DNA from: Odontocerum albicorne
Taxonomy: Eukaryota; Arthropoda; Insecta; Trichoptera; Odontoceridae
Direction: 5' to 3'
Length of the DNA stretch: 64,000 nt
Assembly: GCA_949825065.1 (NCBI GenBank)
Contig: OX463863.1
Location: forward strand, 22,499,933-22,563,932
The notes under the pieces were generated by a model. The model ran no database searches. It worked only from the letters and a program-made list of their open reading frames with translations, and was not told where the DNA came from. The translations under genes and the position numbers were made by a program. The first letter of the stretch is position 1. Each line of letters opens with the position of its first letter. This document shows positions 55,081 through 64,000 of this stretch, piece by piece.

Positions 55081-55468
55081 ATGTCTTGGATGGAAAGTGG
55101 GGCTTCTGGAAGCATGGAAGACACAGTCATAAAGGTGGAGAAAGAGGAGATCGATGACGATGAAGAATATGGATACAAAACAAGTATTCCAGAAATGTAC
55201 ATTAAGGAAGAATATAACTCAGATATACAGAGTGATGATATTAAGAAAGAATCGGATGTACAAGGTGTTACGGATGAGAGTAGCGGAAATTATTTTAAGG
55301 AGGAATTTTGTACAGATACAAACGATAATAAGGACCAATTCAAAGAATATGATTTAAAAAGAAGCAATAGCAATGAGAATGATTCCATAGATATTGAAGA
55401 AACAGATGTCAAAGAAGAGTGTTCGAAGATTCCTCCTGAAAAATCAGAAAAGACTATGCCTTACTTAG
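55081..55468 (+). CDS. Zinc-finger gene 3, first coding exon (acidic, IKEE/VKEE motifs)
   Basis: Starts MSWMESGASGSMEDTVIKVE at 55081. An acceptor TTACATTACAG at 54961-54971 makes this an internal exon with about 110 nt of 5' UTR, open upstream only to a TGA at 55021. Acidic, with VIKVEKEEID, MYIKEEYNSD, YFKEEFCTD and DVKEECSKI, the same type of psi-K-E-E motifs as gene 2. It ends TTAG before donor GTCAGC at 55469, phase 1. The frame runs on into the intron to 55563 by chance (hydrophobic tail), not as a membrane anchor. Confidence 0.82.
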
Positions 55469-55659
55469 GTCAGCCTTTATTCCTTTTTCTTATTTTAATT
55501 TTATCTGTTTCAACGCAGCTTTTGTTCAATATTATTATGTCTTTAAACATAAGTATTTTTTAAAACGTATCCCATTAATTGTGTTAATACGATAGTAAAA
55601 AATTGTGTGGATTCTTAAGGGGGTATTCTATTCTATAATTCTACAAAGATATAAGTCTA

Positions 55660-55940
55660 CAAGGTTGTTTTCCTCCCCACGCTTCTCTACGGGTCTGAGA
55701 CTTGGGCCTCAAAATGTTCCACCAGGCAAAGCCTCAAAATGTTCCACCAGCGTTTCCTTCGCTGAATTCTTCGAATCCACTGGAGTGATCGTGTCACAAA
55801 TGTTTTGGTCCTGCAACGCTCCTACTGTAAACCTATAGAGAATATTGTTGTAAAGGCGAAATTGCGGTGGACTGGGCATTTGATACGCATGGGCGATCAT
55901 AGACTCCCAAAACGCGTCTTGTACGGGGAAGTGGTGGACT
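55660..55940 (+). pseudogene. LINE RT C-terminal fragment
   Basis: Broken frame LLYGSETWASKC, RIHWSDRVTNVLVLQRSYC and VKAKLRWTGHLIRMGDHRLP, a non-LTR RT C-terminal motif set. AAGCCTCAAAATGTTCCACC is duplicated in tandem at about 55706-55750. Family not assigned. Confidence 0.75.
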
Positions 55941-57099
55941 GTTATATATTGCCATAAAAAAAAAGGGGTAAGCTGGTCGACATGATTGGATCCCTTCCGT
56001 AAATCTGAAACAAAAATCATACACAGTTTCTTGATAATAAATAATGTCGTTATAGTTGGTACCAAAAAGGAAAAAAAAACGTAAAATGGTGACTATTTTC
56101 ATTTTAGTTTCAAATTTTTTAAAACAAAAAAAATTCTTTTGAATTTTCCAAGGTAGGAACGATAGAGAAACATCTATCAAAGCTTCATACCAAATTTGAA
56201 GGCAATCGGTTGGATAGAACTTGAGATTTTATGTCGACCAAGTCGATGAAGATGAAGTCTCACAACTTATTAATCGGTTCACTGCCACGAGCGCGTTGAT
56301 GCGCTCTCCGATTCAGTGCTCGCCAGGCCGGCCATACAAAATGAACGTGCTCTCCTTTGAGCTTGTCGCAAGCTAATATCAAATCCAATTGTAATAATTT
56401 ATAAATTGTAACACATAGTGACATCTATTGGGATGGTCAAGAAATATTTAAATATTACAATTTACCGATATTATCAAATTTACAGTCATCTTTCTAAAAG
56501 TTTTCACTGACAGTCAATACGTGTCTCTGATACAGGGTTACTGACTACAGTTTTTTGCGATGATTTATGACTTCGTTTGTAGTTTTCTTCAATGGTTGAT
56601 TTTAACTTTTGTGCGTTATTTTTGTTAATTTTTCAAAGTATTTATTTACAAAGTGTGTTTTCATGTATTCTTTGGTTATTGGCGGTAGTTTTGCGGCATA
56701 ATACGACGTTTATATAGACTTTTTACGGTTTTATTTTATAGTTTATTTACCTTTTTCGCTTTATTATACATCATACAGATAATTTGTTGAGTTTAGTTTA
56801 CAAAGTAAAGGGTTAAGTTGATGAGAGTTTACGACGGAGGTATTAAATGGTTAATCAAGAATCTGTAAACAGCGTGAACTTATATTTTTTTTAAAAATCA
56901 ACAAACTTAGATCCATAGAAATTGTTGTCCACTTTAAGTGACCTGGTTTTATTTTGTTGTTAGACTTATTTTTTATGAATTATGTATTCATAGAATAACT
57001 TCTCATGTAAATAAATAAAAAAGAAAGCAGTTGGCTTCAATAAGAAAGTTTTTGAATATGTCTTATGTGAAAAATGTATTATTTATAGTTAAGGCATTA

Positions 57100-57410
57100 A
57101 CATTGTGGAGGTTTCAAGACTGTGTAATTTGTTTTTATCAAACATTGTTTATTCTACTCTTTTTGTAACGGTATAACCCTACCGGTTTCAAGGTTTTCAT
57201 CTAATCATCAGGCGAGCACAAACAAGATTGAATTTTATTCGATCTGGTACCGAGATACACTCTTCTAACGGTAAACATTTGGGTTGAGGACTGGGGGTGG
57301 AGGGAGGGATGAGACAATCTCGGCAAGCAGCGGAGAGATTCTTGGAATATATATGTTTGCCTGATGTTCCCCTCGATGCAATGACTTGGGTTTTCCTCGG
57401 GACCTCTTAC
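57100..57410 (-). mobile_element. Penelope-like terminal segment
   Basis: The reverse complement matches the other copies from CATCGAGGGGAACATCAGGC to GATAAAAACAAATTACA. Hammerhead-like core CTGATGA (57211-57205) and GAAAC (57189-57185) with 15 nt between; the stem in this copy is degenerate. Confidence 0.7.
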
Positions 57411-57745
57411 CAGGGACATTAAGTTTCTGCGCCCTGTTTCCTATATACTCTGGCGGTTTTCTGCTGACGTGTCCATACCATCGCAGCCTGCTCTCTTGAA
57501 TCTTGTCAGAGATGTCGCGTACACGATATAGGGGTTTCGGATCCTGTCAAGCCTTTTGACACCACACATCCATCTCAGCTGTCTGTATGGCACGGACGTG
57601 CCTTAGGGAGGTATTCCAGGTTTCTGAGCCATATGTGAGCACAGGCCGAATGACACTCTTGTAAATTAGCCCCTTGAGTTTGACGGGGATATTTTTATCA
57701 CAAGTCACACCCGCGTCTTCACGCCATTTCAGCCAAGCTGAAGAA
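57405..57745 (-). pseudogene. LINE RT C-terminal fragment
   Basis: On the minus strand reads AWLKWREDAGVTCDKNIPVK, LKGLIYKSVIRPVLTYGSET, RAIQTAEMDVW, then RLRWYGHVSRKPPEYIGN. One frameshift lies near 57550. Confidence 0.8.
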
Positions 57746-57796
57746 GAAAATTTAATTTATTACTTTTTTTTATTCTCATTTGTACGTTTTTTACAG

Positions 57797-58842
57797 GAAA
57801 CTCCAACGGGATGAGCACAATCAAAGCCGAGCGCCCATACAATCCTGCAGAGTGTAAAATGAAGGCTTACAGAGAAGAACTGGCCAAAAGTAGAAAAAAA
57901 TCTAATGACAAAGGCGTCAAGAAGTACAAGTGCTTCGAGTGTGGGAAAGCATTCAAACGTAACGAACACTTAACAAACCATATGTTGATCCATACAGGAG
58001 AGAATCCTTTCTTCTGTTCGCAATGCGGAAAGACTTTCAAGGAGAGAGGAAACTTAAGGAAACACGAGATGATACATAGCGGAGAGAGACCGTTCAGTTG
58101 TGTTGAATGTGGGAAGACCTTCATACAAAAAGGTCATCTGGTAGAGCATAATAAAAGACACACAGGACAGAGGCCGTTCAATTGCCCGCTATGCGATAAG
58201 ACATTCGCTTGCAAAGGAGACGTGAAAAAACATCAAACATTCCATTCCCGAGAGAGGCCTTTCGGTTGTTCGTGGTGCAGTAAAACTTTCATACAAAGGG
58301 GACATTGGAAAATGCACGAGATGACGCACACGGGAGAAAAATACGTGGCAAAGAAAGGGAATTTCACATCAAAAAGATTATATAATCCACCGCCAGATGC
58401 ACCGAGAGAGTTCAATTGTTCGCAGTGCGATAAGACTTTTACGTTAAGTCGTTATTTGAAAAGGCACGAAATGCTCCATTCCGACGTTAAGCCTTACAAT
58501 TGCTCTTATTGTGATAAAACTTTCGTTCGTAAGATTCATTTTCAAATACACGAAATGACGCACACAAAAGAGAAACCGTACTGTTGCCAGCAGTGCGGGA
58601 AGACGTTCACTCAACGGGGACATTTGAAAGGTCACGAACTTATTCACAGTGGGATAAGACCTCACAGTTGTTCGCAGTGCGGCAGGACTTTCACGCAAAA
58701 GTCACACTTGAACGGGCATAAATTGATTCACACGGGAGTCAAGGCCTATCATTGTTCTGTTTGCGGGAAAGGATATGCCGAAAAACGCAGCTTCAAGAAA
58801 CATCTTCTGATGCATGAAACAGAAACAGTTGTTTTATGTTAA
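57797..58842 (+). CDS. C2H2 zinc-finger protein, gene 3, last exon (10 fingers)
   Basis: The exon starts at 57797 after TTTTTTACAG; phase 1 joining gives ...PYL-G-NSNGMSTIKAE in frame, so the protein is 477 aa from 55081. The fingers begin at about residue 173. Five C2H2 fingers, a 27-residue finger-free spacer (KYVAKKGNFTSKRLYNPPPD) and five more fingers follow. Most linkers are canonical (HTGENPF, HSGERPF, HTKEKPY). Likely nuclear DNA-binding protein; targets unknown. Stop at 58840-58842, only 4 bp from a mariner terminus. Confidence 0.93.
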
Positions 58843-58846
58843 TATA

Positions 58847-59615
58847 CGAGTTTTATGTTAATATCCAGAAAGTAAGGTTACAACATTTATGTAGGATCGA
58901 AAAATGCTTGTATTTAATTGAAATTCACAGGATACTTCACAAATATATTAAACTATTTTTCAACGTAATCGCCGTCGAGATCGAGACATTTCTGTAGTCG
59001 GGGCACCAGCTTTTGTATGCCAGTGTCATAGACCTCCGCCGCCAGCTCTTTCAGCCACTTCTTCACAGCTTCCTCGACCTCCTGATCGTTGGAAAATTGT
59101 TGGGGTGTAGTGACACACCCATGTCTCATCTCCCGTCATGATAGAGTCCAGAAAAGTTTCTCCCTCCTGTGCAAAACGTGTAAGCATTCTGGGCAACCAT
59201 CTCACACACAACTTCTTGTAACCAAGTTTTTCCGACACAATATCACCGAGGAGACTTCGAGAAATTCTTCGTGATGGTCGTCAAGCGTCTTACGGCGGTC
59301 GTTTCGCACTTGTTCTTCAATTTTTTGCACAAGTTCGTCAGAAATCACTGCCTTGCCTCGTCTTATCAGTATGGCCTTCTCTAAATAACGTAATCCACTT
59401 TGTGATATGTTGTCGACTCATCAAATCACTACCATAAACTTCCACAAGCTTCCGATGGATATTTGCGGCGGTATTGTTCTGCAAAGTCAAAAAACGGGGA
59501 CCAAACAAATTGACCGTTAGGATTCCCCCTACACGCCACATGCGCCAACTTCGAAACGAAAAAAAATCCCCCGGCCTCAGGAGCTCTTGTAACCTTACTT
59601 TCTAGATGACCCTCG
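58847..59615 (-). pseudogene. mariner, internally deleted, directly after gene 3
   Basis: The right terminus (minus strand) CGAGGGTCATCTAGAAAGTA sits before TA at 59616-59617. The left end reads CGAG, then a duplicated TTTTATGTTAATAT, then CCAGAAAGTAAGG. Minus-strand coding remnants are NNTAANIHRKLVEVYGSDLM (N-terminus), SEKLGYKKLCVRWLPRML and SIMTGDETWVCHYTP with the first catalytic Asp. The frame then passes a deletion to the C-terminal end. The 2nd and 3rd Asp regions are gone. Confidence 0.85.
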
Positions 59616-59879
59616 TAGATCTATTTACTTCAGATTATTGTATACGTTACAGATAATCTAGATTGTACAGTGGATGTAAACTGTTTCTAGTGAATGTTCA
59701 TCTTCTTCATTAAATTAATCATTGAATCATTCATTCGAAACTAATAAATCAATTTTTACTATTGTGATTGTTTGTTCACCTTTACTAATTGGTTTCGGGA
59801 AAAGTTAATTTTAAATAAAACTGACAGAATTTTTTTTAAATAATGTTTTTATTTCTTGCAACAATCAAGAGTTATATTT
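59616..59879. other. Non-coding spacer
   Basis: Nothing recognised. Confidence 0.35.
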
Positions 59880-60130
59880 CGACGTGCATAAATTCCCACG
59901 AATCTACGCCTTCTCACATTCTCACTTATTATTCTTTATTTTGTTAGTCTTTCTTCTTTTATTCTTACCGCTGTTTTCAAACCATATCGCCGTGACCTCC
60001 TCCACCTTACTCAACACATCAGCCTTAAGTTCACATTCATCCCTAATCACTCCATTCCGTATTCTGTCGTACATTGTCACCCCACGTATTCTTCTAAGCA
60101 CACATTTCTACAGCATCAACTTATTTAACA
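59880..60130 (-). pseudogene. LINE family A fragment
   Basis: The reverse complement reads CVLRRIRGVTMYDRIRNGVI, RDECELKADVLSKVEEVTAI, the region after LMYGSETW in family A, ending in a degenerate tail. Confidence 0.65.
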
Positions 60131-60302
60131 CTTAATTGAAAAACAATCTATCGGGCTTATTGCCACGTGACAACATCTTCCAACCAACCAGATACAAGTA
60201 AATAACAGAAGTGATATGGTCACAAAAATAATCTTATGATTATTCACCTTTATAAAATATATGAACAATATACAAAGTAAAAATTAAAGTGAGATATCAT
60301 TA

Positions 60303-60570
60303 ATCAAAGGAAAAGGAAGGGATGGTGGAGAGGAAAGGAAAAAGAAGGGGTGGCGGAGAGGAAAGGAAAAGGAAGGAATGGCGGAGAGGAAAGGAAAAGG
60401 AAGGGGTGGCGGAGAGGAAAGAAAAAGGAAGGGATGATGGAGAGGAAAGGAAAAGGAAGGGGTGTCGGAGAGGAAAGGAAAAGGAAGGGATGATGGAGAG
60501 GAAAGGAAAAGGAAGGGGTGGCGGAGAGGAAAGGAAAAGGAAGGGATGGTGGAGAGGAAAGGAAAAGATA
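60303..60570. repeat. 28-bp polypurine minisatellite, about 9.5 copies
   Basis: Unit GGAGAGGAAAGGAAAAGGAA + GGGRTGRY; one strand is almost pure purine for 268 bp. The 86-codon ORF through it (Lys/Arg/Gly/Glu) is an artefact. Such tracts can form triplex (H-) DNA. Confidence 0.95.
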
Positions 60571-61316
60571 AATCAGGAATGAAACACGTTATATTACTGA
60601 CTAGAAATTAAGAGTTTTTTCAGACATTTTTTAAAACTTGCCAATTACGGAGCGAGTCTAACATTGGTTTGTAACTGGTTCCAGAGTCTCACTGCATATA
60701 CAGTAAAGGACGATGTAAAAAAATAAAAGCAGTGAACTGAGAAAACCAATAAACAACCTCTGTTAGAGCGTAGTGCAACTCCATGATCGAAAAGAAGCTG
60801 AATATTTGCAGCGGATAAGAGGGGTGGTGGAACAGTTAAAGATATACAATAGTGACAATAGACTCCTACATTCATGTTTCATTAGCACACATCAAAGTTA
60901 GTACTAAAATACTGTTGTTGACTACCATCTTACTCTTCAGTACGAGTATATGTATTTACATGCCCCATTGACTTTGTTTTCTATCGTTACACGTCATTCA
61001 ATATGCGTCCTAACTATTCCATCTATCATTTCACGTGAATTTATTTAGTGGCTCTTATGAGCTGTCTATATAAATTCGACAAATAAAGCTCTCTTGAAGA
61101 GATAGTAAACTTGTATTACGAAACAGCGCTATTGAAAGCCTGTAGGATTCCCTACAAAAGTTCATTCATTTGGACAATAATTCGTATTTTTTACCATTTT
61201 CTAGATCACGAAATCGACTTTTTACAAAAAATTCTACTGAAATTCCAAAACTGGAGTATATCACAATGTATTCCGCCAAAAAGTATTTATGAATACTGGT
61301 GATTTAAAAATTTTCA
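60571..61316. other. Non-coding, nothing recognised
   Basis: Two short frames (60645-60875 minus; 61111-61302 plus) have no recognised domain. A possible LTR-like end with AATAAAGCTCTCTTGAAG at about 61083. Confidence 0.4.
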
Positions 61317-61934
61317 TTAGCCTTTCCCTTCCTGTGCTAAAAAAATCCGCGCGTTCCGGTGTTATGTATTCAATACACGTGTAAAAATGAGCGATTTAAA
61401 ATCGGAAAAATAAGAATATTCATAGCCAATCGCTTAAATTAATTAAATTCGAAGTCAAAAGTCATAATTGAAATTTAATTGCTGAAAACATGAAAAAAAC
61501 ACCGGCCGACGTTCACAAAATGGGCGAAGAGACCACCTCAAACGAAAGCCCGCGAGCTACTGAAGCGAGCTAACTGAGATTCTATTTCTTGCGTTCCAAA
61601 GTAGAGTGAGACGTGAATAGCATATACCGAAGTAGAGTGAGATGTGAATAGCGTATTTTCCTCACCCATAGTAGTTTTTTAGAATGAATATACCTACATC
61701 ACACACTGGCACACGTTTGATTGTATCGGTGAATTTATTCCCGATTTTCACAAAATATCTCTGATGTGGCCGATAAGTGCTAATTATTATTAATATTATA
61801 TTTTCATTCAATGGGTAAATGCATTACGGAGGAATACCTAAAATCTGAAGCCAGTATTTATTATATTTATAGAGATATTAAAGTGTTTAGAAGCAATGTG
61901 TACTAGTTACACATCACAGGGAGGGAAGGGTTAA
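61317..61934. mobile_element. TTAA MITE family 2, complete copy (610 bp)
   Basis: Left terminus CCTTTCCCTTCCTGTGCTA after TTAG (mutated TTAA); right terminus, read inward, CCCTTCCCTCCCTGTGATG after TTAA at 61931-61934. 14 of the first 16 terminal positions match. No ORF. Reference copy for 12.7, 16.5, 20.5, 32.7 and 46.4 kb. Confidence 0.88.
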
Positions 61935-62198
61935 AATCATGGATCCACGTACTACTGGTTATGACTGCGGGATGACCGGTGTATTATACAGACCTCCCGC
62001 TATATCCAAAGACGAAATATCTCAACATTATTATCATAAGTATAGAGTTTTGAATGTTCTTTTTATAATTTTTTTATTTATTTTACCTTTAATAATTTCA
62101 CACTAGTGAACATTTATTTCTCAAAAATTTTCAATTATAGATTTAAATATTGTTATCTAGTAGATGACCAAATAAATGGCAGTGACATAATTATATTT
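61935..62198. other. Non-coding spacer
   Basis: Nothing recognised. Confidence 0.35.
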
Positions 62199-63243
62199 AC
62201 CGTATTGGCCCGACTATAAGGCGACCCTGATTATAAAGCGACCCCTATTCAAACAGGACATACTGTATTGGCCCGATTATATGGTGACCCTGATTATAAG
62301 GCGACCTCTATTCAAACAGGACATACCATATTGGCCCAACTATAAGGTGACCCTGATTATAAGGCGACCTCTATTCAAGCAGGACATACCGTATTGGCCC
62401 GACTATAGGGCGACCCTGATTATAAGGCGACCTCTATTCAAATAGGACATACCGTATTGGCCTGACTAAGGCGAGCCCTATTTTTTTAATCTGCTTTTTA
62501 GAGAAAAAGACATTTCCCTCACCATTATAATTTGTGCGCTTAAGTTATACGTCGCCGCAAACTCAACACATATCGAATTATCATTCGCCTGCACCAACTC
62601 ATGCTGACTTTAAAATTATCTTGTGGTATATTTTCGTTTCTTATAATTTCGATGCTTCTCTTGTTACGGGGAACCCCTTTCCGCGTATTTCCATGACATA
62701 GTCTGCTTCTTTTGTGCCAATCGATTTAAGTCGTCCTATCTTAGGCCACCGGAATGCTTTTCTTGAGGAATGTGCATTCATCAAGTCATGTTTTTGTAAA
62801 CGCCAACGTCTAACATTATTTTCCGTGATACCAAATTGTCTGGTAGCCGCACAGTTGTCGGTTGTATCTGCAGCACGCACCACCATAACCTTAAAATTGG
62901 AATCATAGCTTCTGTGTATTCCTCGATTCACTTCATCTTTTCCAGATCCTCGTCTTTCAATAGTCAGTCATAATATATTTTTAGGTAGCAAAGATGCAAG
63001 ACGAAGCGCAGTACAAAAAAAAAACAGCTCAAAAACTGTCAAAAATGAGTATGCACCGGCTATAGCATTATAAACAATGACGCCTTTTGAACTCCCTCAT
63101 AACAATGTTGCCATTTCGCTAATCGTGAGTAGTGAATTTATTGTTACCCACAATGTTTGTGACTCGAATATAAGGCGACCCGCCCTATTTACGTGTCGCC
63201 TTTTTTAAATAAAAACCTCGCCTTATAGGCGGGCTAATACGGT
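62199..63243 (-). mobile_element. pogo-like element with tandemly repeated left end
   Basis: The left end CCGTATTGGCCCGACTATAA is reiterated with a 63-bp period (62202, 62265, 62328, 62391, 62454). The right end, read inward, CCGTATTAGCCCGCCTATAA is single. TA flanks both sides. GGCGACCC motifs occur near both ends. Carries a short transposase fragment. Confidence 0.88.
62641..62931 (-). pseudogene. pogo-like transposase N-terminal fragment
   Basis: 96 codons: HRSYDSNFKVMVVRAADTTD, CAATRQFGITENNVRRWRLQ, then SSRKAFRWPKIGR and VMEIRGKGFPVTREASKL. This is the Brinker-like helix-turn-helix followed by the start of the CENP-B helix region found in one group of pogo/Tigger transposases. The DDE part is absent, so the copy is non-autonomous. 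Confidence 0.9.
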
Positions 63244-63640
63244 ATATTATGCGTGCAAACATTAATAAAACAAGTGACCGTGTCGAGGTCAAATAAGTGA
63301 GTGTTTTTTTTTTTGTTAATTTGTACGTATTGGCTGTCCACGAAAAATATGTAATTTTTTTTTATTTATTTTACAATTAAATATGTTTTTACGTCTCAAT
63401 ATTACAGAAATATGTCGACAAAATTTTGCTAGACTTAAGTTACTTTTTAAGTAAGAAAAAATGGCCGCAATGTTCCCTGCCATTAGGAAATTCGGCATAA
63501 ATAATTTTTTTTATTTGTGATTTTTTAATGAATTTTTTTTATGAAATGTGATCTGAATTTGTAATTAACTCATTTTTACTGTATCTAATTTTTTAATGAA
63601 ATTAATAAAACCCTTGTTTTGTATTCACTACTGTTTTATT
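63244..63640. other. Non-coding, AT-rich
   Basis: Poly-T runs and no supported frame. Confidence 0.45.
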
Positions 63641-63715
63641 TGTGTTCACTACCAGTTTCAAAGACCTCCGTCTTCCTCGTCAGGTGAAGATGAACTAAAT
63701 TATATCTAAAATATA
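63641..63715 (-). mobile_element. Second Penelope-like terminus, hammerhead-like motif
   Basis: On the minus strand CTGACGA (63683-63677) and GAAAC (63659-63655) are separated by 17 nt that fold GAAGAC-GGAG-GTCTTT. The sequence after GAAAC (TGGTAGTGAAC) differs from the other family. No coding part is seen, so assignment is by motif only. Confidence 0.4.
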
Positions 63716-64000
63716 TTTTTTCTAATTGTAATAGGTAAAGAAGAGGGGAGTAGATAGGATCTCATTCTCTAGTGTACAGTAAGTTAGAATGCAGTAAGTC
63801 ACATCCCTCTACAGTGCGCAGTAAGTTACAATGCGATGAGCAATGGTGTGTAGCCCGTGGGAGATGTGTTACTCTCAAATGGTGGAGAAAGAGATATGCT
63901 ACTCTCAAAGTGTAATAAATACAGAAGAGGGGAGGGGTTTAGTGGTTAATAAAGGGAGGGGAGAAGGTAGGCATCTCATTCTCAGATCCCTCTACAGTGC
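63716..64000. repeat. Degenerate short repeats at window edge
   Basis: Repeated blocks CATCCCTCTACAGTGC / GATCCCTCTACAGTGC, CAGTAAGTTA(G/C)AATGC and ATGCTACTCTCAAA in irregular order; continues past the window. Confidence 0.5.

Larger units (their letters stand above)
55469..57796 (+). other. Intron of zinc-finger gene 3
   Basis: Donor GTCAGC is weak; acceptor TTTTTTACAG ends at 57796. It carries two LINE fragments, a Penelope-like terminus and, between 55941 and 57095, about 1.15 kb of AT-rich DNA without recognised content. Confidence 0.7.

Noticed and set aside
55469..55563. Hydrophobic C-terminal tail of the gene 3 first-exon ORF as a membrane anchor
   Set aside because: It lies beyond a usable splice donor that joins in frame to the finger exon, so it is intron read-through.
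56270..56870. Possible further TTAA element (TTAATCGGTTCACTGCC ... GGGTTAA)
   Set aside because: The two ends do not form a convincing inverted repeat.
60322..60582. 86-codon Lys/Arg/Glu/Gly ORF
   Set aside because: Translation of the 28-bp polypurine repeat.

Overview
The window is nuclear DNA of an arthropod, most likely an insect. Genes are split by short-consensus introns. The background is AT-rich and packed with Tc1/mariner, hAT, pogo/Tigger, TTAA-flanked (piggyBac-like) and Penelope-like elements, non-LTR retrotransposons and tRNA-derived SINEs. The order cannot be fixed from sequence alone.

Host genes are few. Three are multi-finger C2H2 zinc-finger genes with one plan: an acidic N-terminal part on upstream exon(s), a phase-1 intron, and one last exon holding all the fingers. 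Gene 1 is on the minus strand (exons 8336-8472 and 5620-6857, 11 fingers, 5' part not found). Gene 2 is on the minus strand (20647-21106 and 18063-19057, 484 aa, 9 fingers). Gene 3 is on the plus strand (55081-55468 and 57797-58842, 477 aa, 10 fingers). In genes 2 and 3 the N-terminal exon carries IKEE/VKEE-type acidic motifs. Their products are expected to be nuclear DNA-binding proteins; targets are unknown. A fourth intact ORF (40008-40910, minus, 300 aa) joins a long acidic region to a C-terminal cysteine-rich domain like the DNA-binding tail of piggyBac transposases, with no DDE catalytic domain. It may be a domesticated transposase tail, and it lies among several TTAA-flanked element families.

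Layout: 0-5 kb, minisatellites, a TTAA MITE, a SINE and a decayed mariner. 5-10 kb, zinc-finger gene 1 with a mariner and a Penelope-like end in its intron, then LINE pieces. 10-17 kb, minisatellites, TTAA MITEs, a hAT-like element and a 205-bp satellite. 16.7-22.3 kb, a nearly intact mariner, gene 2 (its intron holds a 37-bp array derived from reverse-transcriptase codons) and a 48-bp satellite. 22.4-25 kb, a MITE inside a mariner inside a LINE. 25-40 kb, LINE, mariner, Penelope-like, hAT and TTAA pieces plus a 37-bp array. 40-42 kb, the piggyBac-tail ORF, then 37-bp and 77-bp arrays. 43-54 kb, LINE, SINE, Tigger and MITE copies plus a LINE split by a hAT element and by another LINE. 55-59 kb, gene 3. 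59-64 kb, mariner, polypurine minisatellite, MITE and a pogo-like element.

The best-supported observations are insertion events that can be read directly. Either an un-inserted paralogous copy of the site is also in the window, or the interrupted host element reads across the insertion. They define target-site duplications (TTAA, TA, 8 bp, 9 bp) for several families. Intron models come from splice consensus and frame only; no transcript evidence was available.
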